Positions 8,554 through 16,359 of a DNA stretch of 64,000 nucleotides are shown here, piece after piece. Source of the DNA: an uncultured Mediterranea sp. (GTDB lineage Bacteria > Bacteroidota > Bacteroidia > Bacteroidales > Bacteroidaceae); contig CAMACX010000002.1 of the NCBI GenBank assembly GCA_945831575.1, positions 1 through 64,000 on the forward strand, written 5' to 3'. The position numbers were made by a program, and so were the translations under genes. Numbering within the stretch: position 1 is the first letter of the stretch; every line of letters starts with the position of its first letter. The notes under the pieces were generated by a model. The model worked only from the letters and a program-made list of their open reading frames with translations. It was not told the origin of the DNA and searched no databases.

Positions 8554-10086
8554 ATGATAAATAACTATTTGGAAAGACAAATTAAGGAATATTTTCCTTA
8601 TGAGCCCACTTTTGAGCAAGATTTGGCGATAAAAATGGTGGCAAAGTTCCTCATTTCAGCATCTAGCGAAAGGCTTTTTTTGCTACGTGGATTCGCGGGT
8701 ACGGGCAAGACTTCGCTGATTGCCGCATTGGTCCGTACTCTTGATTCCTTGAAGCAGAAGTGTGTCTTGTTGGCTCCCACCGGCAGGGCGGCGAAGGTCT
8801 TCTCGCTTTATGCCCAACACCCGGCATTCACCATCCACAAGAAGATTTACCGGCAGCGCAGTTTCGATCATGCGACAGACAACTTTGCACTGGCCTACAA
8901 TCTCCAGAAGCATACCCTCTTTCTGGTGGACGAGGCCTCCATGATTGCCAACGATGGCCTTTCTGGGAGTCTCTTTGGTACCGGTAGGCTGCTTGACGAC
9001 TTGGTTCACTATGTCTATTCGGGTGAAGGTTGCCAGTTGCTGTTGATGGGCGATGTAGCACAGTTGCCACCCGTGGGCGAGGAATTGAGTCCTGCGCTTT
9101 CGGTTGATGCTCTGCGGGGGTATGGATTGCAGGTGGAGGAGGTGGAACTTACCCAGGTGGTGCGTCAAGGCGAAGCATCAGGTATTCTCTGGAATGCTAC
9201 GAGGCTTAGGCAGATGATTGCCGCAGATGAGTGCTGGTCACTTCCCAAAATCCGCATCTCGGGTTTCCCTGATGTGCGTGTGGTGAGTGGCAACGATCTG
9301 CTGGAGGAGATTGAGGGGTGTTACAGTCGTGACGGCATGGAGGAGACCATCATCGTCTGCCGGAGCAACAAGCGCGCAAACCTATATAATATAGGTATAA
9401 GGAACCGAATCCTCTGGCGCGAGGAGGAATTGGAGTCGGGCGATATGCTGATGGTGGCCAAGAACAACTATTACTGGACCGAACAGGAGGCAGCGGCCAA
9501 TCAAGCAGCGGCCCGTCAAACAGCAATCCATCAAACAGCTGCACATCAAGCCACTGCAAATCCTCAGGCAGGACTCCCCACAGAAGAGCCGGTACAGAAA
9601 GAGAGCCTTCCAGACTTCATCGCCAATGGTGAACTGGTCGTGGTGCGTCGCGTCAGGCGGACCCGGGAGTTGTATGGTTTCCGATTTGCCGATGTGGCAC
9701 TGGCTTTCCCTGATTACGATGATTACACGATGGAGGTGACGCTGTTGCTCGATACGTTGCACAGCGAGGCCCCTGCCTTGACCCGTGAGGAGGGTGACCG
9801 GCTCTTTCAGACGGTGATGGAGGACTATGCCGACATTCCGCTGAAGCGTGACCGGATGAAGAAGATGAAGCAAGACCCGCACTACAATGCCCTTCAGGTG
9901 AAGTATGCCTATGCCGTGACCTGCCATAAGGCTCAGGGTGGGCAGTGGCGCAACGTCTTTCTCGACCAGGGCTATCTGTCGGAGGAGTATCTCACGCCGG
10001 ACTATTTCCGCTGGCTCTACACTGCCTTCACCCGCACTACGGGCAAGCTCTATCTGGTCAATTACCCGAAGGAGCAGACGGAGTAA
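8554..10086 (+). CDS. RecD-like superfamily 1 DNA helicase (AAA family ATPase)
   Basis: This is a stand-alone helicase related to the RecD/TraA group, 510 residues. Walker A is GFAGTGKTS (about 45-53), Walker B is LVDEAS (about 128-133), and TCHKAQGGQW (about 450) with YTAFTRTTGKLYLV is the C-terminal UvrD_C_2 motif VI region. No RecB or RecC lies nearby, so it probably acts alone in repair or recombination (inference). Residues about 312-350 form an Ala/Gln/His/Thr-rich low-complexity insert coded by degenerate CATCAAACAGC repeats, in the middle of domain 2A/2B. This insert is probably an exposed loop. The start is the first ATG after an AT-rich leader. Confidence 0.85.
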   Translation: MINNYLERQIKEYFPYEPTFEQDLAIKMVAKFLISASSERLFLLRGFAGTGKTSLIAALVRTLDSLKQKCVLLAPTGRAAKVFSLYAQHPAFTIHKKIYRQRSFDHATDNFALAYNLQKHTLFLVDEASMIANDGLSGSLFGTGRLLDDLVHYVYSGEGCQLLLMGDVAQLPPVGEELSPALSVDALRGYGLQVEEVELTQVVRQGEASGILWNATRLRQMIAADECWSLPKIRISGFPDVRVVSGNDLLEEIEGCYSRDGMEETIIVCRSNKRANLYNIGIRNRILWREEELESGDMLMVAKNNYYWTEQEAAANQAAARQTAIHQTAAHQATANPQAGLPTEEPVQKESLPDFIANGELVVVRRVRRTRELYGFRFADVALAFPDYDDYTMEVTLLLDTLHSEAPALTREEGDRLFQTVMEDYADIPLKRDRMKKMKQDPHYNALQVKYAYAVTCHKAQGGQWRNVFLDQGYLSEEYLTPDYFRWLYTAFTRTTGKLYLVNYPKEQTE

Positions 10087-10333
10087 TGGTCAGAAAATTT
10101 CTTCATGATATAAACTTGGTGAGAACTTGAGACAGTTTGATGAAGCTTGTTGATGATTTGGCTAGAAGGTTTCTCTTTTGGGACAAAGGTAACGATAATT
10201 GCGCAAACCACCACCTGTGTAGCGTAAATAATTGGGTCAAGTAAATATTTTTAACATCTCTTGACGATACAGGTGAAGCAAGTTTATGCTATATTTGTCC
10301 CCGGAATGTACTAATCATATTTACGAAATAACG

Positions 10334-10627
10334 ATGTATCAGAAATTCATTATCAATCAAGATGGCGTGTTGAGGTTTGGCCGGGTCTATCTGCACCGCG
10401 ACCTGCTCTCACTGGGTGAAAGCTGTCCTTACGGCGGTGGCTTGTGGGAGGTGGATGAGGGGCGTAGGGTGATTCTCCTGTATGGCCGTTCGTTCGATTT
10501 CGGCCCTCCCTGCATCGAGCAGGTGCGGCGCATAGATTGGACAGGAACGGGCCTTGCTCCGCAGCCGCTCTTCTACCTCCCCTGCTGGCCCAATGAGGAG
10601 ACCATGCAGCCCGTCTTTGCAGGTTAG
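10334..10627 (+). CDS. Hypothetical protein, 97 residues
   Basis: The function is unknown. The ATG at 10334 (MYQKFIINQDG) is preferred over an upstream ATG at 10286, because a TATATTTG -7 element at 10290-10297 would lie inside the longer form. The protein is soluble, rich in Gly/Arg/Leu, with no signal peptide and no recognised motif; segments GRVYLHRDLL and RRVILLYGRSFDFG suggest a small beta-rich fold. Its stop is 8 bp before the 23-bp repeat array. It may be a genuine lineage-specific gene, since coding is intact for 97 codons, but comparative support is not available here. Confidence 0.55.
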   Translation: MYQKFIINQDGVLRFGRVYLHRDLLSLGESCPYGGGLWEVDEGRRVILLYGRSFDFGPPCIEQVRRIDWTGTGLAPQPLFYLPCWPNEETMQPVFAG

Positions 10628-10635
10628 GGAGCATA

Positions 10636-10750
10636 GCCAAATTCGGTAGTAAATCGCGGCCAAATTCGGTAGTAAAATCCGGCCAAATTCGGTAGTAAAA
10701 TCCGGCCAAATTCGGTAGTAAATCGCGGCCAAATACGGAAGTTTTCTGGA
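10636..10750 (+). repeat. Five tandem 23-bp direct repeats upstream of an ATPase gene
   Basis: Units begin at 10636, 10659, 10682, 10705 and 10728, each exactly 23 bp. The core is GCCAAATTCGGTAGTAAA. Units 1 and 4 end TCGCG, units 2 and 3 end ATCCG, so the order is symmetrical (A-B-B-A). Unit 5 is degenerate. The last unit ends 6 bp before a -33 box, so the array looks like an operator or binding array for the gene at 10832 (inference). The period is not a multiple of three and the units are not translated in a sensible frame. Confidence 0.9.
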
Positions 10751-10756
10751 ATAAGT

Positions 10757-10787
10757 TTTGTTTTTCAATTATTTATCTCTATCTTTG
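10757..10787 (+). promoter_or_regulatory. Promoter of the first DUF4143 ATPase gene
   Basis: TTTG (10757-10760), 19 bp, TATCTTTG (10780-10787): a full match to the Bacteroidetes consensus. The start codon is 44 bp downstream, and the 23-bp repeat array ends just upstream. Confidence 0.75.
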
Positions 10788-10831
10788 CGCAGGCAAAGAT
10801 TAATGGATGAACGTATTAATATTTTCTACTT

Positions 10832-12106
10832 ATGAAGGAATATAAGAAGAGGATTGCAGACCAACTTCTTGAATACAGGTTGGAGGAAGTAGGTGCTGTA
10901 CTGATAGAGGGACCTAAATGGTGTGGAAAGACTACAACAGCAGAGCAACAGGCCAAGAGTGTGGTGTATATGGCCGACCCCGACAATCAGAGGAAATATG
11001 CAGAAATGGCTGATCTCAGTATGAAGATGCTACTCAAGGGGGAGCCGCCACGCCTTATTGACGAATGGCAAGTGATACCTCGGATCTGGGATGCTATCAG
11101 GTATGAAGTGGACCATAGGGGGGATGAAGGGCAATTCATTCTCACCGGTTCTGCTGTACCGGCATCTACTGAAGGTGTCTATCATACGGGTACAGGACGT
11201 TTTGCCTGGATTACGATGCGGCCCATGTCGCTGTGGGAATCCGGTGAATCCACGGGGGAGGTCAGTCTTGCACAATTGTTTAAGGAAAGTGGTGATGTCG
11301 AAGGATACAATAAGCTATCGCTGGATGATATAGCTTTCCTGACTTGTAGAGGTGGGTGGCCCAGTTCCATAAGTAAGAACCGTCGCGCCGCGCTTCGTCA
11401 GGCATACGACTACTACGACGCAGTGGTTAAGTCTGACATTTCTAGAGTGGATGATGTGACGAGAAGCAGCGAAAGGACAAGATTACTGCTTCGCTCCTTA
11501 GCGCGGTCACAAGGGGCTCAGGTCAGCATCAGTGCTATCAGACAGGATATGGTCAACAATGACGATGATTCACTGTCTGATAAGACCATACAAGAGTATA
11601 TTGGCGCACTTAGGAAGATTTTTGTGGTGGAGGATATGCCTGCATGGAATCCTAACCTGCGGAGTAAAACCGCCATTCGCTCGGCTGAGACCCGATATTT
11701 TGTGGACCCTTCCATCGCTGTTGCCTCACTGGGATTGGGACCAGATGATCTGAAGAACGATTTGGAGACGTTCGGGCTGCTATTCGAGACGATGTGTGTA
11801 CGCGACCTCCGGGTCTATGCAGATGCTTTGGACGGTAATGTCTATCATTATCGCGACAAGAATGGCTTGGAATGTGATGCTGTCATTCATTTGCGTAATG
11901 GCTCGTATGGACTCATAGAGATAAAGTTGGGTGGCTCACAGGCTATTGAGAAGGGAGTTGCCACATTAACTACCCTTGCAGGGAAGATTGATACGACACG
12001 GATGAAGGCTCCCTCCTTCCTTATGGTACTTACTGCTGTGGGGGAGTATGCCTATCGACGGAAGGACGGGGTTCTGGTGGTGCCTGTGGGGTGCTTTAGG
12101 AATTGA
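10832..12106 (+). CDS. ATP-binding protein, AAA_14 + DUF4143 architecture
   Basis: This is a 424-residue member of the large stand-alone AAA/DUF4143 family; its biological role is not established. Walker A is GPKWCGKTTT (about 26-35), Walker B is RLIDEWQ (about 73-79). The C-terminal DUF4143 part holds a PD-(D/E)XK-like core: ECD at about 345-348 and LIEIKLGG at about 362-369, the acidic-ExK pattern of nuclease folds. Whether it cuts DNA is unknown. It has its own promoter and a 23-bp repeat array directly upstream. It converges with a second family member at 12320-13732, from which it is clearly divergent in sequence. It could be part of a defence, toxin-antitoxin or DNA-maintenance function (inference). 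Confidence 0.85.
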   Translation: MKEYKKRIADQLLEYRLEEVGAVLIEGPKWCGKTTTAEQQAKSVVYMADPDNQRKYAEMADLSMKMLLKGEPPRLIDEWQVIPRIWDAIRYEVDHRGDEGQFILTGSAVPASTEGVYHTGTGRFAWITMRPMSLWESGESTGEVSLAQLFKESGDVEGYNKLSLDDIAFLTCRGGWPSSISKNRRAALRQAYDYYDAVVKSDISRVDDVTRSSERTRLLLRSLARSQGAQVSISAIRQDMVNNDDDSLSDKTIQEYIGALRKIFVVEDMPAWNPNLRSKTAIRSAETRYFVDPSIAVASLGLGPDDLKNDLETFGLLFETMCVRDLRVYADALDGNVYHYRDKNGLECDAVIHLRNGSYGLIEIKLGGSQAIEKGVATLTTLAGKIDTTRMKAPSFLMVLTAVGEYAYRRKDGVLVVPVGCFRN

Positions 12107-12233
12107 GAGAGCCTTTAAAAGTCTATATTAGATATAATATTATTTAACTCAAGTTTCCCACACCTAATAGGAGTGGTTATAATTAGGTTCATCAGATTTT
12201 TGGAGTGATAGCATCCTCCTATCTGAAACTTAC

Positions 12234-12313
12234 GGGCTGAAAGCCCAACAAGCTCTTAGCCCAGGGCAACGCCCTGGGTATTCAGAGCCACTACAATTTC
12301 GCCCTGAAAGGGC
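12234..12313. repeat. Triple-hairpin intergenic repeat
   Basis: Three perfect short hairpins lie in 80 bp: GGGCT-GAA-AGCCC (12234-12246), CCCAGGGC-AAC-GCCCTGGG (12260-12278) and GCCCT-GAA-AGGGC (12301-12313). The element fills the gap between the stops of two convergent ATPase genes. It resembles a REP-like intergenic element known to me from Bacteroidetes genomes. It may also act as a bidirectional terminator. Confidence 0.75.
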
Positions 12314-12319
12314 AAAAGC

Positions 12320-13732
12320 CTAATTCATGCACTTGTGAAGTAAAGCTTTTGCGCTTTCAGCGCGATTGTTCGTCCCACGCATCATCCTCAGGGTGTCGCT
12401 TCTTACCACCGACTGCCTCCTTTCGATGAACATGGTCATGTATATGGGGGCATAGATGATCTGGTCTCGGGATTCGAAATTGCCATTGCACAAGACGTAT
12501 GCCTTGGGTATTGCATAGTCCAGATTGCCCATTACATTGCTTAAGGCGTTGTGTCTTTCGTACTCCTTGCCCGACTTAACCTCTATAGGAATGGTCTTGC
12601 CGTCGTGTTCTATGATGAAGTCAAGTTCCCCCTGACGCTTGTTGGAGAAGTAATAGATGCAATGGTCATTGCCACCAAAGCCATGAGCTGTAAGCTCCTG
12701 TGCCACGAAATTTTCATATACAGCCCCATAGTTGACTGAAATCTCGCCGTTCAAAATCTTCATCTGTATTCCAGAGGCATATTGGCTGGCAAGAAGTCCG
12801 ATGTCGTTCAGAAACAGCTTGAAGAGGTTTCTCTGCTCATTCAGCTTAAGAGGTACTGTCGGCTCCTTGACGTTGTATGTGGGCAGAGCGACCCCAGCAT
12901 CCTTAAGCCACAACACACTGTCTTCATATCTGGAGAAGCGCGCATGCTCGTTGAGCTTCTTCAGGATGAACCGCTTGTTCTTTGCATCAAGTTCTGACGG
13001 AATCAGGTCGAATATCTCACGGATTTTCAGTCTGTTGTCCAAGTCATATTGGCTGATGTCCCAACGGTAGAGCGTGAGTATCTCCTGTTGTTTCTCTTCC
13101 ACCACATTCAGGTCATTCGTATCGATATAAGCCTGTACAGCTGCTGGCATTCCACCCACAACAAGGTATAGCTGCACAAGTCTTATCATGGATTCATGAA
13201 CGACGCTATCAACCGGTATCTGCCTATCCCAACAGTCATGCAAGGATATCAAGACTTCTTCTGACAAGCCTAAGGCCATCGCAAATTCCATTAGGTCGAG
13301 AGGAAACACTTCCTTGACAGACATATATCCTACAGGCACACTCCTGATGTCCTTCAGTTCTACACCTAGCAGACTTCCCGATAAGGCATATCTGCAACTG
13401 CCCTCATCAACAAGGAACTTGATCCACGTTATCACCTCGGGGCATTGCTGGACCTCGTCAAAGAATAGGAGGGTGTCGGCATGAGAGGTCTTTTGCCTGG
13501 TATGCGCGGAGATACGTAGCAGGATATCTTTGGCGTTCTTTGCACCGCTGAATATCTTCTTTGCTGAGATGTCCTCAAGAAAGTTTATCTCAATGAGATT
13601 GAGCTTGTTTGTCTCGGCATATTTCCTTATGGCGTATGTCTTTCCAGTCTGTCTTGCTCCGGTAAGGAGCAAGGCCGACTTGCTGGTTTTGAAGTGATTG
13701 GCAATTATTCCATCTATTTTTCGACTAATCAT
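12320..13732 (-). CDS. ATP-binding protein, AAA_14 + DUF4143 architecture (second copy)
   Basis: The 470-residue protein has the same architecture as the gene at 10832 but low similarity to it. Walker A is GARQTGKTYA (about 25-34), Walker B is LLFFDEVQQCP (about 88-98). The C-terminal PD-(D/E)XK-like signature is clear: GELDFIIE (about 365-372) followed by IPIEVKSGKEYE (about 381-392). The extreme C-terminus after about 430 is a basic tail without a known motif. Three 33-bp-spaced direct repeats lie between the start codon and a putative -7 element, in the 5' leader. The function is unknown; DNA-linked activity is an inference. Confidence 0.85.
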   Translation of the reverse strand: MISRKIDGIIANHFKTSKSALLLTGARQTGKTYAIRKYAETNKLNLIEINFLEDISAKKIFSGAKNAKDILLRISAHTRQKTSHADTLLFFDEVQQCPEVITWIKFLVDEGSCRYALSGSLLGVELKDIRSVPVGYMSVKEVFPLDLMEFAMALGLSEEVLISLHDCWDRQIPVDSVVHESMIRLVQLYLVVGGMPAAVQAYIDTNDLNVVEEKQQEILTLYRWDISQYDLDNRLKIREIFDLIPSELDAKNKRFILKKLNEHARFSRYEDSVLWLKDAGVALPTYNVKEPTVPLKLNEQRNLFKLFLNDIGLLASQYASGIQMKILNGEISVNYGAVYENFVAQELTAHGFGGNDHCIYYFSNKRQGELDFIIEHDGKTIPIEVKSGKEYERHNALSNVMGNLDYAIPKAYVLCNGNFESRDQIIYAPIYMTMFIERRQSVVRSDTLRMMRGTNNRAESAKALLHKCMN

Positions 13733-13768
13733 AATATCTCGTTTCTTCCCTATTCAGATTCGGGCGAT

Positions 13769-13847
13769 ACACTTTTCCAAGGTATTTATGTCCTATTTTC
13801 GACACTTTTCCAAGGTGTTTTCCCTATAAAACATACACTTTTCCAAG
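13769..13847 (-). repeat. Three direct repeats, 33-bp spacing, upstream of the second ATPase
   Basis: ACACTTTTCCAAG occurs at 13769, 13802 and 13835, exactly 33 bp apart; on the coding strand it reads CTTGGAAAAGTGT. The last copy is 37 bp from the ATPase start. The stretches between copies differ, so this is an array of short sites with spacers rather than a simple tandem duplication. It sits downstream of the likely transcription start, so it would be in the mRNA leader. Confidence 0.85.
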
Positions 13848-13858
13848 ATTTCAAGGTA

Positions 13859-13866
13859 CAAAAGTA
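13859..13866 (-). promoter_or_regulatory. Putative -7 element of the second ATPase
   Basis: TACTTTTG on the minus strand matches TAnnTTTG. No clear -33 TTTG is found at 19-21 bp upstream. If used, it places the 33-bp repeats in the transcribed leader. Confidence 0.35.
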
Positions 13867-14026
13867 TAAATTATTCTCCTTCCCGAATGATAAAGGCTGA
13901 TTTTCTTTTGCCTTTTAACAATTATTGTTTTCCAGAATTCCAAAATTGCCATAGAGTGGCGTTGGATCGGCTAGGAACACTCCTTGGGTTTATATGATTT
14001 ATTAATAATTGCGGAGAAATGAAAAG

Positions 14027-14174
14027 AACACTTCACACTTCACATTCTGTTGTATCGTATTGATTCACTGATTGTTATAGTGTGAAGTGTGGTGTGAAGT
14101 GTCATCATCTTAACTTCATGCTCTATTGTCTTATTAATCAATATGTTATAAGGAAATGTGAAGTGTGAAGTGTT
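14027..14174. repeat. 20-bp perfect inverted repeat of a heptamer motif, with internal copy
   Basis: AACACTTCACACTTCACATT (14027-14046) and its exact reverse complement (14155-14174) enclose 108 bp. Each arm is a heptamer array (CACTTCA CACTTCA CATT). A third, imperfect copy, TGTGAAGTGTGGTGTGAAGTGT, lies at about 14081-14102. No coding is apparent inside. Confidence 0.85.
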
Positions 14175-14235
14175 TTCTATCATCAGAGCGGTTTTTCGTC
14201 TCATACCCATAGGTTCGGTGTCAGCCGTTATCCAT

Positions 14236-14259
14236 GCGATGAACAACTTTTTTCATCGC
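14236..14259. repeat. Short hairpin GCGATGAA/TTCATCGC
   Basis: GCGATGAA (14236-14243) pairs with TTCATCGC (14252-14259) across an 8-nt T-rich loop. A related TTTTTCATC follows at 14271-14279. It is 140 bp past the murI stop on the minus strand, so a terminator role is possible but distant. Confidence 0.5.
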
Positions 14260-14397
14260 GAGGAAAATGGTTTTTCATCCTGCTGATAACAAATTTCCAA
14301 CGTAATGAAAGCGGCCCATATAAACATACGAAATGCCCCTGATGCCTGGTGATTGACCTGGGCAACAGGGACACTTGAGTTATGGGGCAACTAGTGG

Positions 14398-15246
14398 TTA
14401 GTAATCCAAGTTGATGCGTTCGCCGCGGATGGACTCGTTGAGGAAGATGGAGGCGGACTCGGTGAACTTCTCCTCGGCCTCGGTGGTGCGATAGACGCAC
14501 CGACCGCCCTTGGTACACTTCTTGTCCATCTCGGGATGGCGCTGGAGGTAGTCCTTCAGGCTCTCTGCCACCCAGGCTCCCTGTGACACCACCTGAACGC
14601 CTGCGGGCAGATACTGCCGTATCTTGGGCAGGAGCAGGGGGTAGTGGGTGCAACCCAGGATGATGGTGTCTATCTGCGGGTCCTTGGCCATCAGCTCGTC
14701 GATGTACTTCTTGACAAAGTAGTCGGTGCCTTCACCCTGGGCTTCGTTGTTCTCCACGAGCGGTACCCAGAGTGGACAGGCCTGACTGCTTACCGCTATG
14801 TCGGGGAAGAGCTTGCGAATCTCCAGCGGGTACGACTGCGAGAGGATGGTGCCGTTGGTGGCCAATACGCCTACGTGGCGGCTCTTGGTAATCTCGCCGA
14901 TACCCTCCACCGTGGGGCGGATGACTCCCAGTACGCGGCGGGTCACGTCCAGGCGGGGCAGGTCGTTGATCTGGATGGTGCGGAGCGCCTTGGCCGAGGC
15001 CGTGTTGCAGGCCAGGATGACCAGGTGACAGCCCATCTCGAAGAGCTTCGTCACCGCCTGAAGTGTAAACTCATAGACAATCTCGAACGAGCGGGTGCCG
15101 TAGGGCGTGCGGGCATTGTCGCCCAGGTAGATGAAGTCGTACTGAGGCAATGCTTGCTTGATCTCGCGCAAGATGGTGAGTCCACCATAGCCCGAGTCGA
15201 ACACACCGATGGGTCCTGCCGCCGAGGGTAGGGTCTGACGGGCCAT
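14398..15246 (-). CDS. murI: Glutamate racemase
   Basis: It interconverts L- and D-glutamate, supplying D-Glu for peptidoglycan. The 282-residue protein carries both catalytic cysteines: Cys80 in ILACNTASA and Cys199 in ILGCTHYP. The N-terminus has the family sequence IGVFDSGYGGLTIL. Its ATG overlaps the TAA of the upstream ompH gene by 1 bp (TAATG), so translation is coupled. It is the last gene of the minus-strand envelope cluster. Confidence 0.95.
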   Translation of the reverse strand: MARQTLPSAAGPIGVFDSGYGGLTILREIKQALPQYDFIYLGDNARTPYGTRSFEIVYEFTLQAVTKLFEMGCHLVILACNTASAKALRTIQINDLPRLDVTRRVLGVIRPTVEGIGEITKSRHVGVLATNGTILSQSYPLEIRKLFPDIAVSSQACPLWVPLVENNEAQGEGTDYFVKKYIDELMAKDPQIDTIILGCTHYPLLLPKIRQYLPAGVQVVSQGAWVAESLKDYLQRHPEMDKKCTKGGRCVYRTTEAEEKFTESASIFLNESIRGERINLDY

Positions 15247-15752
15247 TACTTAATGCCTAACTGGGCCTTCACTTTAGCAGTGACATCGATGCTCTGGCTG
15301 CTGACGTAGGCAATGGGCGTACGGGCAATGTCGAAGATATAGACTACACCTTCGGCCTTACCTACGGCCTGGATGGCTTCGTCGAGCTTCTTGTAGATGG
15401 GGGTCATCGCATCTTGCTGGGCCTGCTGCATGGTCTGGTAGGCCTCCTGCTGGAACTGCTCCTGACGCTGAGCCATATCCTGCAGCTCCTTCTGGCGACG
15501 CTCGGCGATGGTCTTGGGCAGTGAGTCAGCCTGAGCAACGAATTCCTGGTATCTCTTGTTGAACTCGTTCTGCGTGCGCTGCATCTCTTCCTGGAACTTC
15601 TTTGACATAGCGTCCAAGTCAGCCTGTGCCTTGGTGAACTCGGGCATCACGGTGATAATCTCCTGAGAGTTGAGGTGAGCAAATTTAGCCTGTGCCATAA
15701 CTCCGAGGGGGAGGATGAACATCAAGGCAACGATAGCGATTTTCTTAAGCAT
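15246..15752 (-). CDS. OmpH/Skp family periplasmic chaperone (copy 2)
   Basis: This 168-residue protein has a signal peptide ending near VMAQA and a central charged coiled coil (about 45-120, rich in Gln, Glu and Lys). This is the Skp/OmpH fold that keeps unfolded outer-membrane proteins soluble in the periplasm. The N-terminal AKFAHLNSQEII beta-strand and the C-terminal GVVYIFDI segment are family-typical. It sits 54 bp behind a paralogue, and both follow bamA, which fits a role in outer-membrane protein assembly. Its stop overlaps the murI start. Confidence 0.88.
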   Translation of the reverse strand: MLKKIAIVALMFILPLGVMAQAKFAHLNSQEIITVMPEFTKAQADLDAMSKKFQEEMQRTQNEFNKRYQEFVAQADSLPKTIAERRQKELQDMAQRQEQFQQEAYQTMQQAQQDAMTPIYKKLDEAIQAVGKAEGVVYIFDIARTPIAYVSSQSIDVTAKVKAQLGIK

Positions 15753-15806
15753 AATGTTTCTGTTTTTTGTTGTTATGAATTAATATTGATTTTGAATATT
15801 CTCTCT

Positions 15807-16316
15807 TTAGTATCCCATCTGCTGGAGCACCTCGTCGCTGATGTCGATGTCGGGTGAGGCAAAGAGGATGCTGCTGGCTGAGGCACGGTCGATGACGGCG
15901 GCATAGCCACGGCGCGTGGCGATTACCTTGACGGCTTCATACACCTCGTCTTCGATGGGCTGTAGCAGCTGTTCGCGCTTCTTGTAGAGTTCGCCTTCGG
16001 GGCCAAAGTATTTGCGGCGCAGGTCGCTGGCGGCCTTCTCCTTGGCTATCACGGCCTCTTCGCTCTTGGCGCGGTCGGCCTTGCCCATGCTCTCTACCTT
16101 GGCTTGATAGTCGGCATAGAGTTTCTTGGCCTCCTGGGCCAGCTTATCGACTTCAGCCTGCCACTGCTTGGAGGCGCTTTCTATCTGCTGGTTGGCCTGC
16201 TCGTAGGCAGGGATGTTGCCCAGGATATACTCCATATCCACAAGGGCAAACTTCTGTGCTTGGACGGCCACTGCGGTGAGCAGGGAGATGACCGTCAGAA
16301 TCAGACTCTTTCTCAT
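15807..16316 (-). CDS. OmpH/Skp family periplasmic chaperone (copy 1)
   Basis: The start at 16316 (MRKSLILTVIS) puts a signal peptide ending at VQAQ directly at the N-terminus; a longer frame starting at 16376 adds 20 charged residues and overlaps bamA, so it is not preferred. The 169-residue protein has the Skp layout: KFALVDMEYIL strand, long Ala/Lys/Glu coiled coil (about 30-115), and a C-terminal AAVIDRASASSILFASPDIDISDEV segment that is cut here only for description. It lies 43 bp downstream of bamA and is paralogous to the next gene. Confidence 0.88.
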   Translation of the reverse strand: MRKSLILTVISLLTAVAVQAQKFALVDMEYILGNIPAYEQANQQIESASKQWQAEVDKLAQEAKKLYADYQAKVESMGKADRAKSEEAVIAKEKAASDLRRKYFGPEGELYKKREQLLQPIEDEVYEAVKVIATRRGYAAVIDRASASSILFASPDIDISDEVLQQMGY

Positions 16317-16359
16317 ATTCTCTTCTTCTTCTTGTTCTTTTCGTATTCGTTTATCTCGT

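Larger units (their letters stand above)
13733..14397. other. 665-bp gene-free gap with three repeat structures
   Basis: No credible gene is visible; frames are short and lack a family-like sequence. From left to right it holds the leader repeats of the ATPase (13769-13847), a putative promoter (13859-13866), an AT-rich stretch, a perfect 20-bp inverted repeat with a middle copy (14027-14174), and a hairpin (14236-14259). The last 140 bp before the murI stop show no further structure that I can support. Confidence 0.7.

Noticed and set aside
10261-10290. E. coli-type promoter TTGACG-N18-TATGCT
   Set aside because: Bacteroidetes do not use this consensus; the overlapping TATATTTG is the more credible element.
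10636-10750. Possible CRISPR array
   Set aside because: Units are contiguous 23-bp tandem repeats with no spacers, and no cas genes are present.
13694-13900. 68-codon plus-strand frame over the 33-bp-spaced repeats
   Set aside because: It overlaps the ATPase start and the repeats; the repeated DNA alone makes the frame open.
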